This document shows positions 1 through 11,192 of a stretch of DNA of 64,000 bases, piece by piece (position 1 is the stretch's first letter; each line of letters starts with the position of its first letter). This DNA is from Morchella semilibera. Taxonomy: Eukaryota > Ascomycota > Pezizomycetes > Pezizales > Morchellaceae. Location of the stretch: the NCBI GenBank assembly GCA_009192285.1, contig WBVU01000004.1, positions 1,882,001 to 1,946,000 of the forward strand, given 5' to 3'. The position numbers and the translations under genes were made by a program. A model generated the notes under the pieces. It made no database searches, was not told where the DNA came from, and saw nothing but the letters and a program-made list of their open reading frames with translations.

Positions 1-678
1 AGACCTTAGAGACATGGCCCTACCAATACGTCCGTTGGTTTCTCCAACCGCAGCTCCAGCCACGCCCTTCTCGTCCTTCTCTGATTTATCTATAGTCAAA
101 GCCCTAGAACGTAGAGTAGAAGCCCTCTTTCCCGTTTCCGAATCCAGCTTCGCTAGCCTCGACGACGTTGGCTTGCTCAAAGAAAGAAGTCTCCCAATCC
201 CCTTCCCAGTTGCCGTAGCAACGGAGGTTTTCTCATCTTCCGCCTTAGCCCTATCCTCAAGCTTAGGCTTATTAGATATGCTTGTAATACTCCGTTTCTC
301 ACTAGGTCGTGTACGTCCCCCCGCTACACGACCCCCTGGTGGCGGCGGCGGTGGTGGTGGCATCTTAGCCGTGTCGTCGCCGCTATCTTGTTTCTGCATC
401 TTAGATGAGGTCAGGGGAGGGCTACGGTCGCCTCGTTTACTTGAACGGTTTGAGAGCGTCGGTGACGAATTGAACCTGTCTCGGGAGGTCTGAGGCGGTG
501 AATTCCTCGATGACGACGTTGGGCGGGACGTTGGCGGTGAGGACTTGTGTCGCCTAGAAGACGCAGAAGCTGAGGACGAGGACGAGGAAGGCCTCTTTGT
601 GAGAGGTTCCTGAGTGTCCATAGCTGACGGGCCCAGCTGTCGCGGGATCTTTGACGGCGTGGGGATAGGGACAGGCAT
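1..678 (-). CDS. N-terminal part of an unrecognised Ser/Pro/Arg-rich protein (runs off left edge)
   Basis: On the minus strand a frame opens with ATG at 678-676 and stays open for 226 codons to the window edge, so the C-terminal part is missing. The protein starts MPVPIPTPSKIPRQLGPS. It continues with Ser/Arg-rich stretches (SSSSSSASASSRRHKSS near residue 35), an eight-proline run near residue 110 (KMPPPPPPPPGGR) and a Lys/Arg-rich segment. This is the composition of a disordered N-terminal tail. No folded domain is visible, so no function is assigned. The proline run might bind SH3, WW or profilin partners, but that is inference. An antisense frame on the plus strand (14-493) also lacks stops. 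The minus frame is preferred because it is longer, has an ATG and has a coding-like composition. An intron just beyond the edge cannot be excluded. Confidence 0.6.
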   Translation of the reverse strand, partial: MPVPIPTPSKIPRQLGPSAMDTQEPLTKRPSSSSSSASASSRRHKSSPPTSRPTSSSRNSPPQTSRDRFNSSPTLSNRSSKRGDRSPPLTSSKMQKQDSGDDTAKMPPPPPPPPGGRVAGGRTRPSEKRSITSISNKPKLEDRAKAEDEKTSVATATGKGIGRLLSLSKPTSSRLAKLDSETGKRASTLRSRALTIDKSEKDEKGVAGAAVGETNGRIGRAMSLRS

Positions 679-2587
679 AGTGAATAATGCCCTTCCGAAG
701 GGTGAGGGGGGGGGGAGGAAGGAAAGGGAGGTGCAAAGGCACTTTTGAGGGGGGAGGGGGGCGAGTTGTTGTGTCCTACTTCTTCTCTATGTTTTGCTTA
801 TTGTTGACAGACCCTATTCCCTGTCCGCGCTCCACGGGCCGTTGTGTCGAACCAGGGCCAGTGGATGAGGATGGGATGGAATGAGCTCTGGTGTGGGCGA
901 GGATATGTGATGTGAGTGGACGATGGGGGGAAGAGTGCAGATGGGCGCTTGCTGGATGTTGTCTGAGATGTTTTCGCCTATCCCGGGTTGCCACAGCGAT
1001 CACTCCTGTTTACCGTCCAATTGTTTCGCGTGGGGACCTGACTTGACTACCCCCAAACCAGAGCCATGATGACTTGATGACTACTTTAATCAGAGCTTAG
1101 GGAATGTCAAAACATAAAGCAGAAGCCATCATGAACTCAAAGCTCCCCCCTTGTTTAATATTCTAGAAGAAACGTTGGGTTAGGGTTCGTACAAATCTCC
1201 GACACACTAGACATGCAACTCTACTCTAGCTTCATGCACAGCTCTTAACTTTTCTACTTACTAGCACGGGCATCTCTTACTCTACATTCGACACTCCTTC
1301 TCCCCGGATACGAGTTCCTAAGAGGATTGTACGGGGGGACATTCCAGAAGCGGTGCTGTTCGGAGAGTGTCAGTGCGCCGTGCATGCTGGAATGGTTCTA
1401 ATTTTGCAAGTTAGATAATCTCGTTTCGTTTCATGTTTCATTGAACTTACTCTTATTATGGCAATTGTGGCCGTTTAGTTTCATTTACTGAATCCGTTTG
1501 AATGGTTAAATGAGTAAGTATCATTTCAACCCGTTTCAGTACTGTAATGACTTCACCTCCCCGATGGAGATGGGCGCGAAAAAAAACAGGAAAGCTCGTT
1601 TATCGTAATTGTAGATACCTACATGTATCTAAGCAATATATCGGGGAAAGCCTCGGGACCCCCAAAGGCTCGGCCTTTAGTCATATGTAAAGCCAATAAT
1701 GTCACTATCCCCCCCTCCCCCCTTATTAACGGCGGCGGAAGGATTACGCCTATTTTATTATTATTATGCTCACGACTAATGGTAAGGATATGGAAAACCT
1801 TCATTTCATAATGCTAGCGCAGTTTGAGACAACTCCAGACTCTGGTTGGTCTCGAGGTTGATTGTATCTGTCTGTACGCATCAATTGGCCAGGTCCTGAG
1901 AAATATGGGCAGGAAAGATTAAAACTTCTCGTTTTAATTAATATGCTAGTGTTATTCTACTTTATATCCTGTTTCAATCCAAGCCCATTCTTTAGCCGAT
2001 CTTTGCCATCTAGCTCCCAGGCGGCATGCCCTTATCCACAATTATAATTGAAGAGACAACCCAAATGAAAGCTATGTAGTCTAGGAATCTCTATAGGTTC
2101 CATAGTGACACTTGTGACTGATAACTTGAGCTAGTAGGTCAGTGATCGGCAACGCAAGGCTCCAGTATCCAGTGTTATTCCCATTGTAACGGGCCTTGAG
2201 AAATATTAAAAACCGCGTTATTTATTACCTAAGTTAAAGCATACATCCCAGCCAACATTGAGGTCTGAGTTCACTCTCCCGGGCTCTGATTTTTGATCCT
2301 TGTTATTTTATGTGTACAATAGTCTAGCGATTTTAACTATCTATTGGTCTGAGATAGATTGTTGAGAACCTGCCTCAGATAGCGGGTATTATTTGGTTAC
2401 CTCTTTGAGCATATCATTTGATGAATGTGCCAATGATCACGCGGTGGACAAAGCGACACCCACCGGACGCAGGTGGGTGTAAATTGTGTTGTTTTGTGTA
2501 AGTTACAATTCCCTTAAACCATAATAAAAACATGTCACCAAAAAAAGAAAACAGCTAGATCTATATAAACAAAACTAATAAGAGGAA
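679..2587. other. intergenic, no gene seen
   Basis: This interval lies between the edge gene's start and the perilipin stop. It holds G-rich runs near 705-760, a TACATGTA copy near 1620, and A/T-rich DNA. Only short chance frames occur. Both neighbours are on the minus strand, so the left part should hold the promoter of the edge gene. Confidence 0.6.
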
Positions 2588-3622
2588 TCAGGTCATTTTG
2601 ACCTTTGCCTTTCCTGCTACCAGCATTCCCCAAACTACTCCCACGCTCTTTGCAGCAACAACCAATCCTACTCCAGCCATTTCACCTGCGCACCTTTCAC
2701 CAACTCTATACCCAACCTTCATCGTCCCTTTAACCCCAACGCTCCCGTCCTCTGTCTTCTGCTTCGAAAACTCCTCATCCATAACGTTCCAAAGATGAAC
2801 CGCCCCTTCCTTCATCTTTGCAGGTGAACTCCGTATATCAGCCTTGATACCTGTGCCTCCCTCTTTCACATCATCCACGGTTTTCTGGGCAATTTTTTGC
2901 AACGGCACATAGAACCTGGCCCTCCCTCTTTCGATCGCATTCTTAGCAATTCTCATGCTTCGATAAAGCTCAATTTCATCCTTTTTGTGCTCGGCCTCTT
3001 CTTCCCCATCATCGTTCTCCTCGGCGACGGCCTCCTTGTACGACTTTGGCATCTTTGTCTCCATAGCCTCCTCAAGGCGATCATTGATTTTCCGTACATA
3101 ATTGTCCGTATATACCCCGATTGCGGGTTCGGCATAGGTCTTGTATGCGCCATAAACATGATTTTTAACCACAACCATGCGTTCCTTCCCCGCAGCTTTG
3201 TAGGTGTCCATAGCTGTTTGCAAGGATGTCACTGGGCGAGCAATAACTCTGTCATACACGGCTTTTGGTCCCGAGGTAAACTGGGAGGTCGGGGCCTTGA
3301 CAATTGGGAATGTGTGCTCGATTTGTGTTAAGGCCGTGTTCCCAAAGCTGTCTGCACGGTGAAGAATTGAGAGAGGGATGTATGTTTGTGTAAGGGAGTT
3401 GGCTTTGTTGAAAAAGGTTGTAAATATGCGAGGTGAGTGAGATTGGAGAAGGTTTTGGGAGTCTGCAAGGAGGGGGAAGGTGGAGAGGTGTGTGAAAAAC
3501 TGTGAATCAGCCATGGATCCAGAGTTTGAATCAGAGCTATTAGCACGGTTGTCAGAGGTGGAACGTTTGGGGCCGTCCGCTGTAGGAGAGGGAGGTGGTG
3601 AGGGTTCTGCGTGAGGTGCCAT
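2588..3622 (-). CDS. perilipin-like lipid-droplet protein (CAP20/MPL1 family)
   Basis: Single-exon frame of 344 residues. Fungal perilipins of the CAP20/MPL1 family coat lipid droplets and regulate triglyceride storage and use. In plant and insect pathogens they affect appressorium turgor. Family signs here are the block near residues 41-60 (SQFFTHLSTFPLLADSQ), the HRADSFGNTALTQIEHTFPIVKAP block near residue 88 (the family's 'ADSLGD..L..VD..FPIVK' signature), and a later series of amphipathic stretches containing KTYAEPAIGVYTD. A Pro/Ser-rich N-terminal tail of about 38 residues and an acidic insert near residue 205 (EENDDGEEEAEHKKDE) make it longer than the short CAP20 form of roughly 180-200 residues. 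The C-terminus is hydrophobic and glycine-rich (GMLVAGKAKVKMT). No transmembrane helix is clear. The start is the first ATG of the frame. Family assignment is fairly firm; the biological role in this species is inference. Confidence 0.8.
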   Translation of the reverse strand: MAPHAEPSPPPSPTADGPKRSTSDNRANSSDSNSGSMADSQFFTHLSTFPLLADSQNLLQSHSPRIFTTFFNKANSLTQTYIPLSILHRADSFGNTALTQIEHTFPIVKAPTSQFTSGPKAVYDRVIARPVTSLQTAMDTYKAAGKERMVVVKNHVYGAYKTYAEPAIGVYTDNYVRKINDRLEEAMETKMPKSYKEAVAEENDDGEEEAEHKKDEIELYRSMRIAKNAIERGRARFYVPLQKIAQKTVDDVKEGGTGIKADIRSSPAKMKEGAVHLWNVMDEEFSKQKTEDGSVGVKGTMKVGYRVGERCAGEMAGVGLVVAAKSVGVVWGMLVAGKAKVKMT

Positions 3623-6600
3623 TGAATCCGTATATTGTTTTTGCTGTGGAGGTACTAGTTACTGTAGGATCAAAAAGAGAGGGCAGAGAGGGTAGTTGTA
3701 GTAGCTGAGACGTTGTGACGTAACTGGATAGAGCAAACACACATGTGAAAGTGCCAAGGGAGGTTGGTGACCTGGCAGAAAGGCCTCAATCTAATCTGCC
3801 GCATGCCAATCAACAACACATGTGATTTTGCCATGTTTTGTTTACTGTCGATCATTTAAACGTCACTCACGCATTGAGATCCTATAGGCCTATGGAGGGG
3901 GGGAGAATTCTCAACCCATTTTTTTTGTTTTTTACATCTAACTTCAAGTCCTCTTTGAAGAGCAACTCGCAACTAAAGCAATAGCCACGGCTGCAGGTCC
4001 TCGGAACAAAGACAGCCGGCAGATCCCACTTCGCTTAGAAAACCTAAATTTTAGACGCTCAAAGAAACGGCGCACGTTCATCATCATAGGGCCTAGGCTA
4101 TCATCAGCTTCGATAAACTTGTGATAAGTACTATCGGCTACCACGTGGCACGAGTGGCATTTAATCGGTTCATAATCGTGCGTCGAGAAGGCTAGCTATC
4201 AGAGGCAAAACTCCTGGCGTTTCAGCTTGCGGGGAAATTGGTGGGATGTTATCTGCATCTCTTTACCCCCTAGGTGAGATTTTCAACACCCTTCTCGATT
4301 TATGTGCCAGATTATTTTGAAAGAGATACGGGGGTGCTAGCCAGTTTACCGAGCAGACTTATCTGAGGTCACGGCGCCTGCATTCAGATACAAATACTCC
4401 TTTTTTTTTAATCTTCAATCACCCACTTTAATCGGGGAAATGGCTATCAGGTAATGCCGGTTTGGTAGTTGGCTGGAAGGAGGAAAGGTCTGGGTCTGGG
4501 CTACGGTTAACATCGGGAAATGCCCGATATTGCGGAAGATTGGCTCATCACGGGCCGTCGGCGGGTATCGTGGGCATAGGATAAAGCCGAGCAGTGCATA
4601 TGCAGGCTTAGTAGAGATTAGGGAGCATCTGGCGTAGCGGATTTATTACGTCTGGGTGGACTAAACGGGGGTACTTCAAGGTGGATATGTGGGAGTTAGC
4701 CTGATCTAGAGAATTAAGGAGTTATTGACGATGCGGCGATGCGGCGGGTTCGATCGAAAAATATAATGATTTTGTGAAAGTTAACTATCTGGAGCGCCGC
4801 GGCTACCTGACAGAAGCCTTACGCCCACGTGCTCTAACTCAGTGTTATCAAGAAGGTAAGATGTTAGTAGATATAGTTTTTCTGATCTCTCATGCTGTCT
4901 ATCACATGATAAAGGATTTATGATAAGTATTCCACTATGTTTGGCTCACGATACTGGAAATACTAATAATGTGGGGTTTAGGTTTTTATACCACCTTTAG
5001 GATCGCGTCTTGGCACATATCTCGTAGCTAGTGGGTGATATACTATGATGTAAACTGCTAAATTTTTATCAATAGGACGGGGGTAGGTAATGGCTGTAGT
5101 AACTGAAGCTCTATTGATAAGAACTTGACTAGTACATGTACGCGCCTGCGCTTCCAAGTATAGCACCGAATTATTGGCGGTGAACATGGATTTTCACTTT
5201 TGGACAGTTGATTAAAGCCTCAGAAAAAAAAAGATGTATGCTTACACTACCGAAACACCACAAAAGCCTCGGGTATAATGGGGCTACATTAGAGTAGATG
5301 TATAAGAGCCGAATTCTTGGGGGGATGCCGGGGGTGTGGTATCGAATACCCATGGGCCAATGACTTAATGGGAAATATAGATAGGCCGCGCGAACGTTAT
5401 TTCAGATCTAGCAAGGCTTGAAAATCAACCATATGCCAATGATTATTACTAAATGTCCATATTCTGCATCCTGTATCAAGTCGAGAGTCTAACAGCGGAT
5501 TTCTTATCAGTATTAATTAGCCATGAATCGGAAGTTCTTGAACAATGATCATTCCGACAGATTGTTAGAGACTTCCCGTATAGAAGGCTTAGGTTCTATC
5601 ACACGATAACGGGGGGCCTGTTAGGGTGTTCTCAGGCTCAATGGGCGTTGGTATTAATCATCGCGATTTTACAGCCATGAATCCTTTTCGGTGGCCAGGA
5701 TGCCAATGCTTGAATGAAGTAAAGGGGAATGGGATGAAGAGCTTATCTCGCTCTCAAATTGGCTAGTTTGTAACCCTAACCTATGATAGATATCTATTGA
5801 CCTGGGGAAACAATCATAGAAGAATCGAAAAATGTATCCGCGAATCATGGGTGGAGAGATCGAGCATCGTACCAGTAATGCGAGCTTTTGACTGTGGTCT
5901 AGGGGGGCGCTGGAAATCGGGAATCTTCTGTATATACCTAAATTTTATCCTGGGCATACAGTCACCCTATATCGGGGTGGGTGGTGGCCATAGATTCGGG
6001 GCGGCGTGTCTAGTGCTAGGATGGGGGGAGGTACCCAAATATTGGGTTCTGATTGGTTAAAATACGAAAGAAAACCCGAAGCTAGTTGGATCTTACTACT
6101 ATAGGTGTTCAGAGATTTCATTATATATACCTATATATACAATGTTCAAAGGAAAGGAGGGCCAGGGACCGTTTTATCAACTGATCGTGAAGGAACTCAC
6201 TAGTCCCTAGCTATAGATACGGGCCATAGCCTTCACTAAGTAAATGGATCAGCTTGAGCATACAGGATAGTGCTACTTTAGGCTGTGTTTGTAATATAAT
6301 TGACGAATTCTCGCACAACAGAATGGGGGAAAACAGGTGAACGAAATTTAGCTACTACTAACGGTGAGAGGTTAATTGGCACCATTCTTCTACAAGTATC
6401 ATGCACACGTGGACGGACACAAGAGGCGTACGTATAAAAGACCCTAAGGAGAACTTGAGTTAAATACATGTAACTACATACTTCTATAACACACATTATA
6501 GATTATAGATTGAGATCTAGATCCCTTGGATGGATGAGAGTCTGAATTTCGCAGCTTACCTCTTTAAGCTAATAGTTAATTGCCCTACTTACATGTAGTA

Positions 6601-7564
6601 TAGTAGACGGCATTACTTTATAGTACTCGACCGTGCACGTAGCTTTATGGTGTAAAAAGTACCCGACGAAGTGGGCGCACGGGCAAAGCTACGAATTTGA
6701 GAGCTACATAGGGCTTCACTCATGATCATGGCCACGTAAGCAAAATATAACTTTATTCAAATTTGTATATCCACCCACTGTCACCAGCACATCGCGGAGC
6801 ACAGGGCCTAGGGTATTCCTAGGTTGGTTACATGTATTTATCCTAGTATATATACATGTATACATACAGCTATTACTAAGGAATTTCATATCTTCTACAT
6901 ATTCTGACTTGAGAAATAGTAGTACTATAGTGTACTACTAATTATAAATCAGGCTGGTCAGGATAGTTGTTAACTACATGTAGCTCATGATCAACGAGTT
7001 CTCGTTTCAAATACCTGATTTTTTTCATCACAACAGAAAGAGTTAAACAAAAACTATATATGTTCCATGAACACGACGATCTATGCCTAGATGAATATGT
7101 TCTATAAAAATATATGTTAGTGGGCTAGCTACTACATGATGTATGTAAAGTCATTTTGGGGACAACGACGAAACTGGTTGAACGACGAACGCGGACAAAG
7201 CACAGGCGCTCAGACTGGTATATAATCGCTTGATCGACTGAAACCTGTGTTTTCGTCCGTTGCCTTAGGTTCGTCGCTGCCCCCAGATTGACTTTACGTA
7301 GTTTATCGCCAAGACCACCTCACCTGAGGTGTGCTGGGTGCCATACTGGAGGGATGCAGCAGCACATGCAACTTACTATCCGCGAGCAGGGTTACTCCTC
7401 ATCCTCTTGATTACTGCGTCATTCAACGCCCACCACCGCCAGCGCTTTTCCTCCATACTGGCTCGGCTTCATGAGCGTTACCTCAAACTAAAGACTTAGC
7501 GACTCAGCGGTTCAGAAAATTCGTCGCATGCCAAGTTCATTCTTAAGAGTCCGAGTTACCCGAA
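3623..7564. other. 4-kb divergent intergenic region with one small inverted-repeat element
   Basis: This is the shared upstream region of the perilipin gene (-) and the WD40 gene (+). No frame is convincing. The longest ones are under 90 codons, lack domains, and mostly lack an ATG. It contains several TACATGTA copies (near 5127, 6590, 6831, 6853 and 6975), a tandem GATGCGGC pair near 4730, and the inverted-repeat element at 7144-7298. The size and the mix of old-looking repeats suggest degraded mobile DNA, but I could not name a family for most of it. Confidence 0.5.
7144..7298. mobile_element. MITE-like element with ~55-bp imperfect terminal inverted repeats
   Basis: The left arm starts TGTAAAGTCATTTTGGGGAC and the right arm, read on the other strand, starts CGTAAAGTCAATCTGGGGGC. 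The arms stay similar for about 55 bases, including CGACGAA blocks and ACAGG near the centre. The 155-bp unit lies exactly between two TA dinucleotides (7142-7143 and 7299-7300), as expected for a Tc1/mariner-type target-site duplication. It has no coding capacity, so it would be a non-autonomous derivative. It sits about 270 bp upstream of the WD40 gene start. Confidence 0.6.
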
Positions 7565-10500
7565 ATGCGCTCGATGGATCGTAAGCTTTTTCACAGGGAA
7601 CTCGATGGAAACACGGGCTTCTGCTCTGTGAATAGCCTCTATGGCTCTCGGGCATGGGTTGAAAACCTTGATATCGTGAACGAGCTCCAAGGTCATACTG
7701 GATGTGTCAATGCAGTTAGGTAAAATTACTATTTGTGGCTTGTAAAGGATGGCTACCAACTCTAACACTTTACAGCTGGTCACGCAATGGGGCTCTTCTT
7801 GCCAGTGGAAGTGATGATACACAAATCAACATACATACAACCGCTCCTGAGTTCGTCCTGAATACTCGTATAGATACTGGCCACACTGAGAATATATTCT
7901 CAGTAAAGTTTATGCCCCATTCTTCGGACCGGACCATTATTTCAGCCGCTGGGGATGGAGAGGTTCGAATTTTCGATATTGAATACGCCCCGACATATTC
8001 GGCTGCAAACCCACCAAAATCCTCATCTGCTAAAATTTCTAGTGAACCACGTAGCCCCAACCTCCTAGGCTATCGACGCAGAGGGATGCATACACCCGAA
8101 GTAATTCCCCAAAAGCTCTATTCCCATTACGAAAACATCAACCACAAGGTTTATCGATCTCACACAGATCGAGTTAAGCGCATAGTGACTGAATCCTCCC
8201 CACATGTATTCCTTACTTGCTCAGAAGACGGCACAGTTCGCCAATTTGATCTACGGCAGCCATCAGACTTCTACAGCAGACCCAGCCGTTCATCGGCACA
8301 AAGAACATATTTTGGCGTGACATTATCATCAATGCATTCTTCAGAAGAAGATGATAATAGAAACCCACCACTTATTTCCTATAAACGCCATCAAATCGAC
8401 CTCAACACGGTCTCTTGTTCGACATCCCAACCCCATTATATTGCTCTCGGTGGAGCTCATCTTCACTGTTTTCTTCATGACCGCCGCATGCTTGGACGTG
8501 ACCTTGGCAAAGAGGCTGGTGCTGGAGCATCAACCTCGGATAACGAGCTTTCGGCAGCAACACGCTGTGTTCGTCGGTTCGCACCTCGTTCTGCAAAAAA
8601 CCGAGCTACTCCTCATATTACCGCTTGTAAAATATCCGATGCAAAACCAAACGAGGTAGTTGTATCTTGGAGTGGTGGTGCAATATATCTATTCGACATC
8701 AATCGCTCTCCAGAACCAGATGAGAAGGGGATTGGTAGGGAGCCCTGGGATCCATCTGAAAATAGTACCCGTACAAGGAACGACCGGAGTCGCCGACACA
8801 GGGGCGGGGAGCCTAGGAGTAAAAGGAGGAGAGCAGAATCTTCCAGCGATGAAGATGGTGAGGGTAGTGACGACTTAAGCCCTGGATCTGAGATTGTTAA
8901 GATTCCCGCACTCATAGTAGAATTGAGAAAGGAAATCTTCGAGCTAAATTCATCAGAGATGCATACAACCCTGGAGCCGGAAGAAATGGAAAGAGAAAAG
9001 AAAAAATCCTGGGATGAGGCATTACGCACGGCGCAGATATTGCTTAGGAGAATTGATCGGGAGATTCAAACTCTTGAAGAAAAAGACCTGGAGTTCTTTG
9101 ACAATAACGAAGGACGCACAGATACAGCCTACATATCTGAAAGAACTCTTAGGAGAACCTGTGCACGGAAAAGGCGCCGAACTAGAGCGTTTGTTAGAGC
9201 TGCTGGATGTCTCACTCGTGCTTTAGGGGGGGTTGCGGAAGACAATGGGCTAGGGGCAGATATTTTTATACAACTTGGGACTGAAAATACTAGCTTTCGG
9301 TACCGATTCTTGCAGGCAATTATCTCTTTTCTCGACGGTGGGCCTACAGCAGTTGAGGAACTTGTTAAGGAGGATCAAGATAGCGAAGACGATGAAAATG
9401 GACCAGAAACAGGAGATGTTGGGCGTTTCCTTGATGCTTTTGAGAGAGAGGCTAGCACAAACGCAGTGAGAGATGTCGACACAAATGAAGAAATATTTGA
9501 TAGTGAGAAGGCCATGGTCAGGGCTTTTAGAGGCGTTCTCGACTTAGGAAACGATCAGATCATGACAGGATCGGATGAGGATGCTACCAGAGACATGTCC
9601 ATGCAGATATTTTGGGGACAAAGGGTAGGGCGATCTCTTTTGATGCAGGAAGGGGTTGGGATTGACTTTGGATCCGTTGATTCCGCATTTGGGGGGTTTG
9701 AGAGTGAAAGTGACACTGAAGATGAAATCGAAAGCCTTGATCCAGAACTAGAGGTTGACGATGAGGGGGAAGATGAGGGGGGAGGAGAGGATGAGGAGGA
9801 TAGTGAGGAAGATGACGAATACGGCCTAGGTTCAGGGAGGAGAGGTGTCGAAACTCAGGCACCAGTATGGGAGCATACAAAGGTCTACAGTGGACATTGT
9901 GGGTATCACTCTAGCTACGACTCATATGTAAATATTGTTTTTCGCTGATAGGGGCTATACTAGGCAACGTGAAGACTGTTAAGGATGTTAACTTCTACGG
10001 AATGGACGACGAATACGTTGTCAGTGGAAGTGACTGTGGCAATCTTTTTATATGGGACAGGGAAACGACACAAATAGTAAACATCCTTCGCGGCGACAAT
10101 GAAATTGTCAACGTGATAACTGGCCACCCTTACGAGCCAAAAATTGCCGTTTCTGGTATCGATTGCACTGTCAAGATATTTTCTCCGGACGAAAGCGCAC
10201 AGCGGGAATTTCAAGGGCTATCTCTGAATGACGATGTCGAAGAACCTGTGGCGGGAAGGCGACTAAATGAAAGCAGGAAGCGGATCCAGGATAATTATAA
10301 GATTACAAGCCAAAATCAGGCCAGGACAGAGAGTAGGCTTCAGGGGACAATAAATGCGGTAAGGATGCTTAGTTTAAGTTTTGAGGATTGGTTAAACCTG
10401 TACACTGCGTGATGTTCTCATTTTCTGAGATATTTACGCACTTTTTGATTTTCTCCTTTTCTCCACCGAATCAGTATGATACCAATAACGGAGTATGTGA

Positions 10501-10613
10501 TTTAGAGAGAGGTGCTGGCATTACTCGCGGAGCAACTGAGAGAAAGACAAGCCGCCGGAGAGAACATCGAGGAAATCCGCTTCAGTACCGAGCAGGAATG
10601 TGTCGTAAGTTGA
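7565..10613 (+). CDS. DCAF6/IQWD1-type WD40 repeat protein
   Basis: Four exons: 7565-7719, 7776-9898, 9964-10358 and 10506-10613, giving 926 residues. Introns 1 and 2 are well supported: intron 1 restores VNAVSWSRNGALLASGSDD and intron 2 restores GHCNVKTVKDVNFYG. The last intron is less sure; it gives the ending ALLAEQLRERQAAGE...STEQECVVS. WD repeats at the N-terminus (HTGCVNAV, HTENIFSVKFMP, HTDRVKRI...CSEDGTVRQFDLR) and the C-terminal FYGMDDEYVVSGSDCGNLFIWD mark the DCAF6/DCAF8/WDTC1 group of CUL4-DDB1 substrate receptors (Iqw1 in fission yeast). The middle holds a basic/acidic disordered segment, a helical stretch and a strongly acidic tract just before the last repeats. Two in-frame ATGs (7565 and 7574) exist; the first has the better context. 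Its role as a ubiquitin-ligase adaptor is inferred from the family. Confidence 0.82.
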
Positions 10614-11192
10614 CCCTGGATCTATCTACTTTCCTAGATCACGTCTTTAATAATTGGCGATGATTTAGGTTATGTAACTTGGGCTTTTCATTGAGGCAAA
10701 AAAGAACCCTTACTTAGCTTGATTGTTTGATTATGGGGCTTCTGGGTGGCGCTCGCGAAATTGATCAAGGCGCAGAATTTCGCGCCCAGATATGAGGAAA
10801 AAACAATATTCTGTCATCCCCTCCACTGGGCTCGAGTATGACAGGACTACAAACCCTTTCAGTTGATTTTCCCTTGTAGGTATCGCGTGGGCAGTCGAAA
10901 TACAATACACTTCATAATTAATACTTAGTTACCTGCTATTGGTCTTTCGGCCCAAGGATAATTTCCGTGCCATAACTTAAGATTTGCCTTGTTAAGAGCT
11001 CGCTGCGTTGCATTCCACGCAACAAAGGTCACAACAAGTGGGGAGAGATAAGCTGAGGCCAAAACTCGATTTAATTAACACCACCATGTATCCATAATTA
11101 AAACTCAACCCCCAATTAACATATCAGTATTCCACAATCACAATAATACATGCAAACATTACTCTAGACGTCTGGCTAATAGAAGAACTCCC
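10614..11192. other. convergent intergenic region, no gene seen
   Basis: This interval separates the stops of two converging genes, the WD40 gene (+) and the chitin deacetylase (-). It is A/T-rich and should hold both 3' ends. I found no coding frame, tRNA or repeat in it. Confidence 0.6.

Noticed and set aside
14-493. 159-codon plus-strand frame at the left edge
   Set aside because: It is antisense to a longer minus-strand frame that has an ATG, coding-like composition and runs off the window edge.
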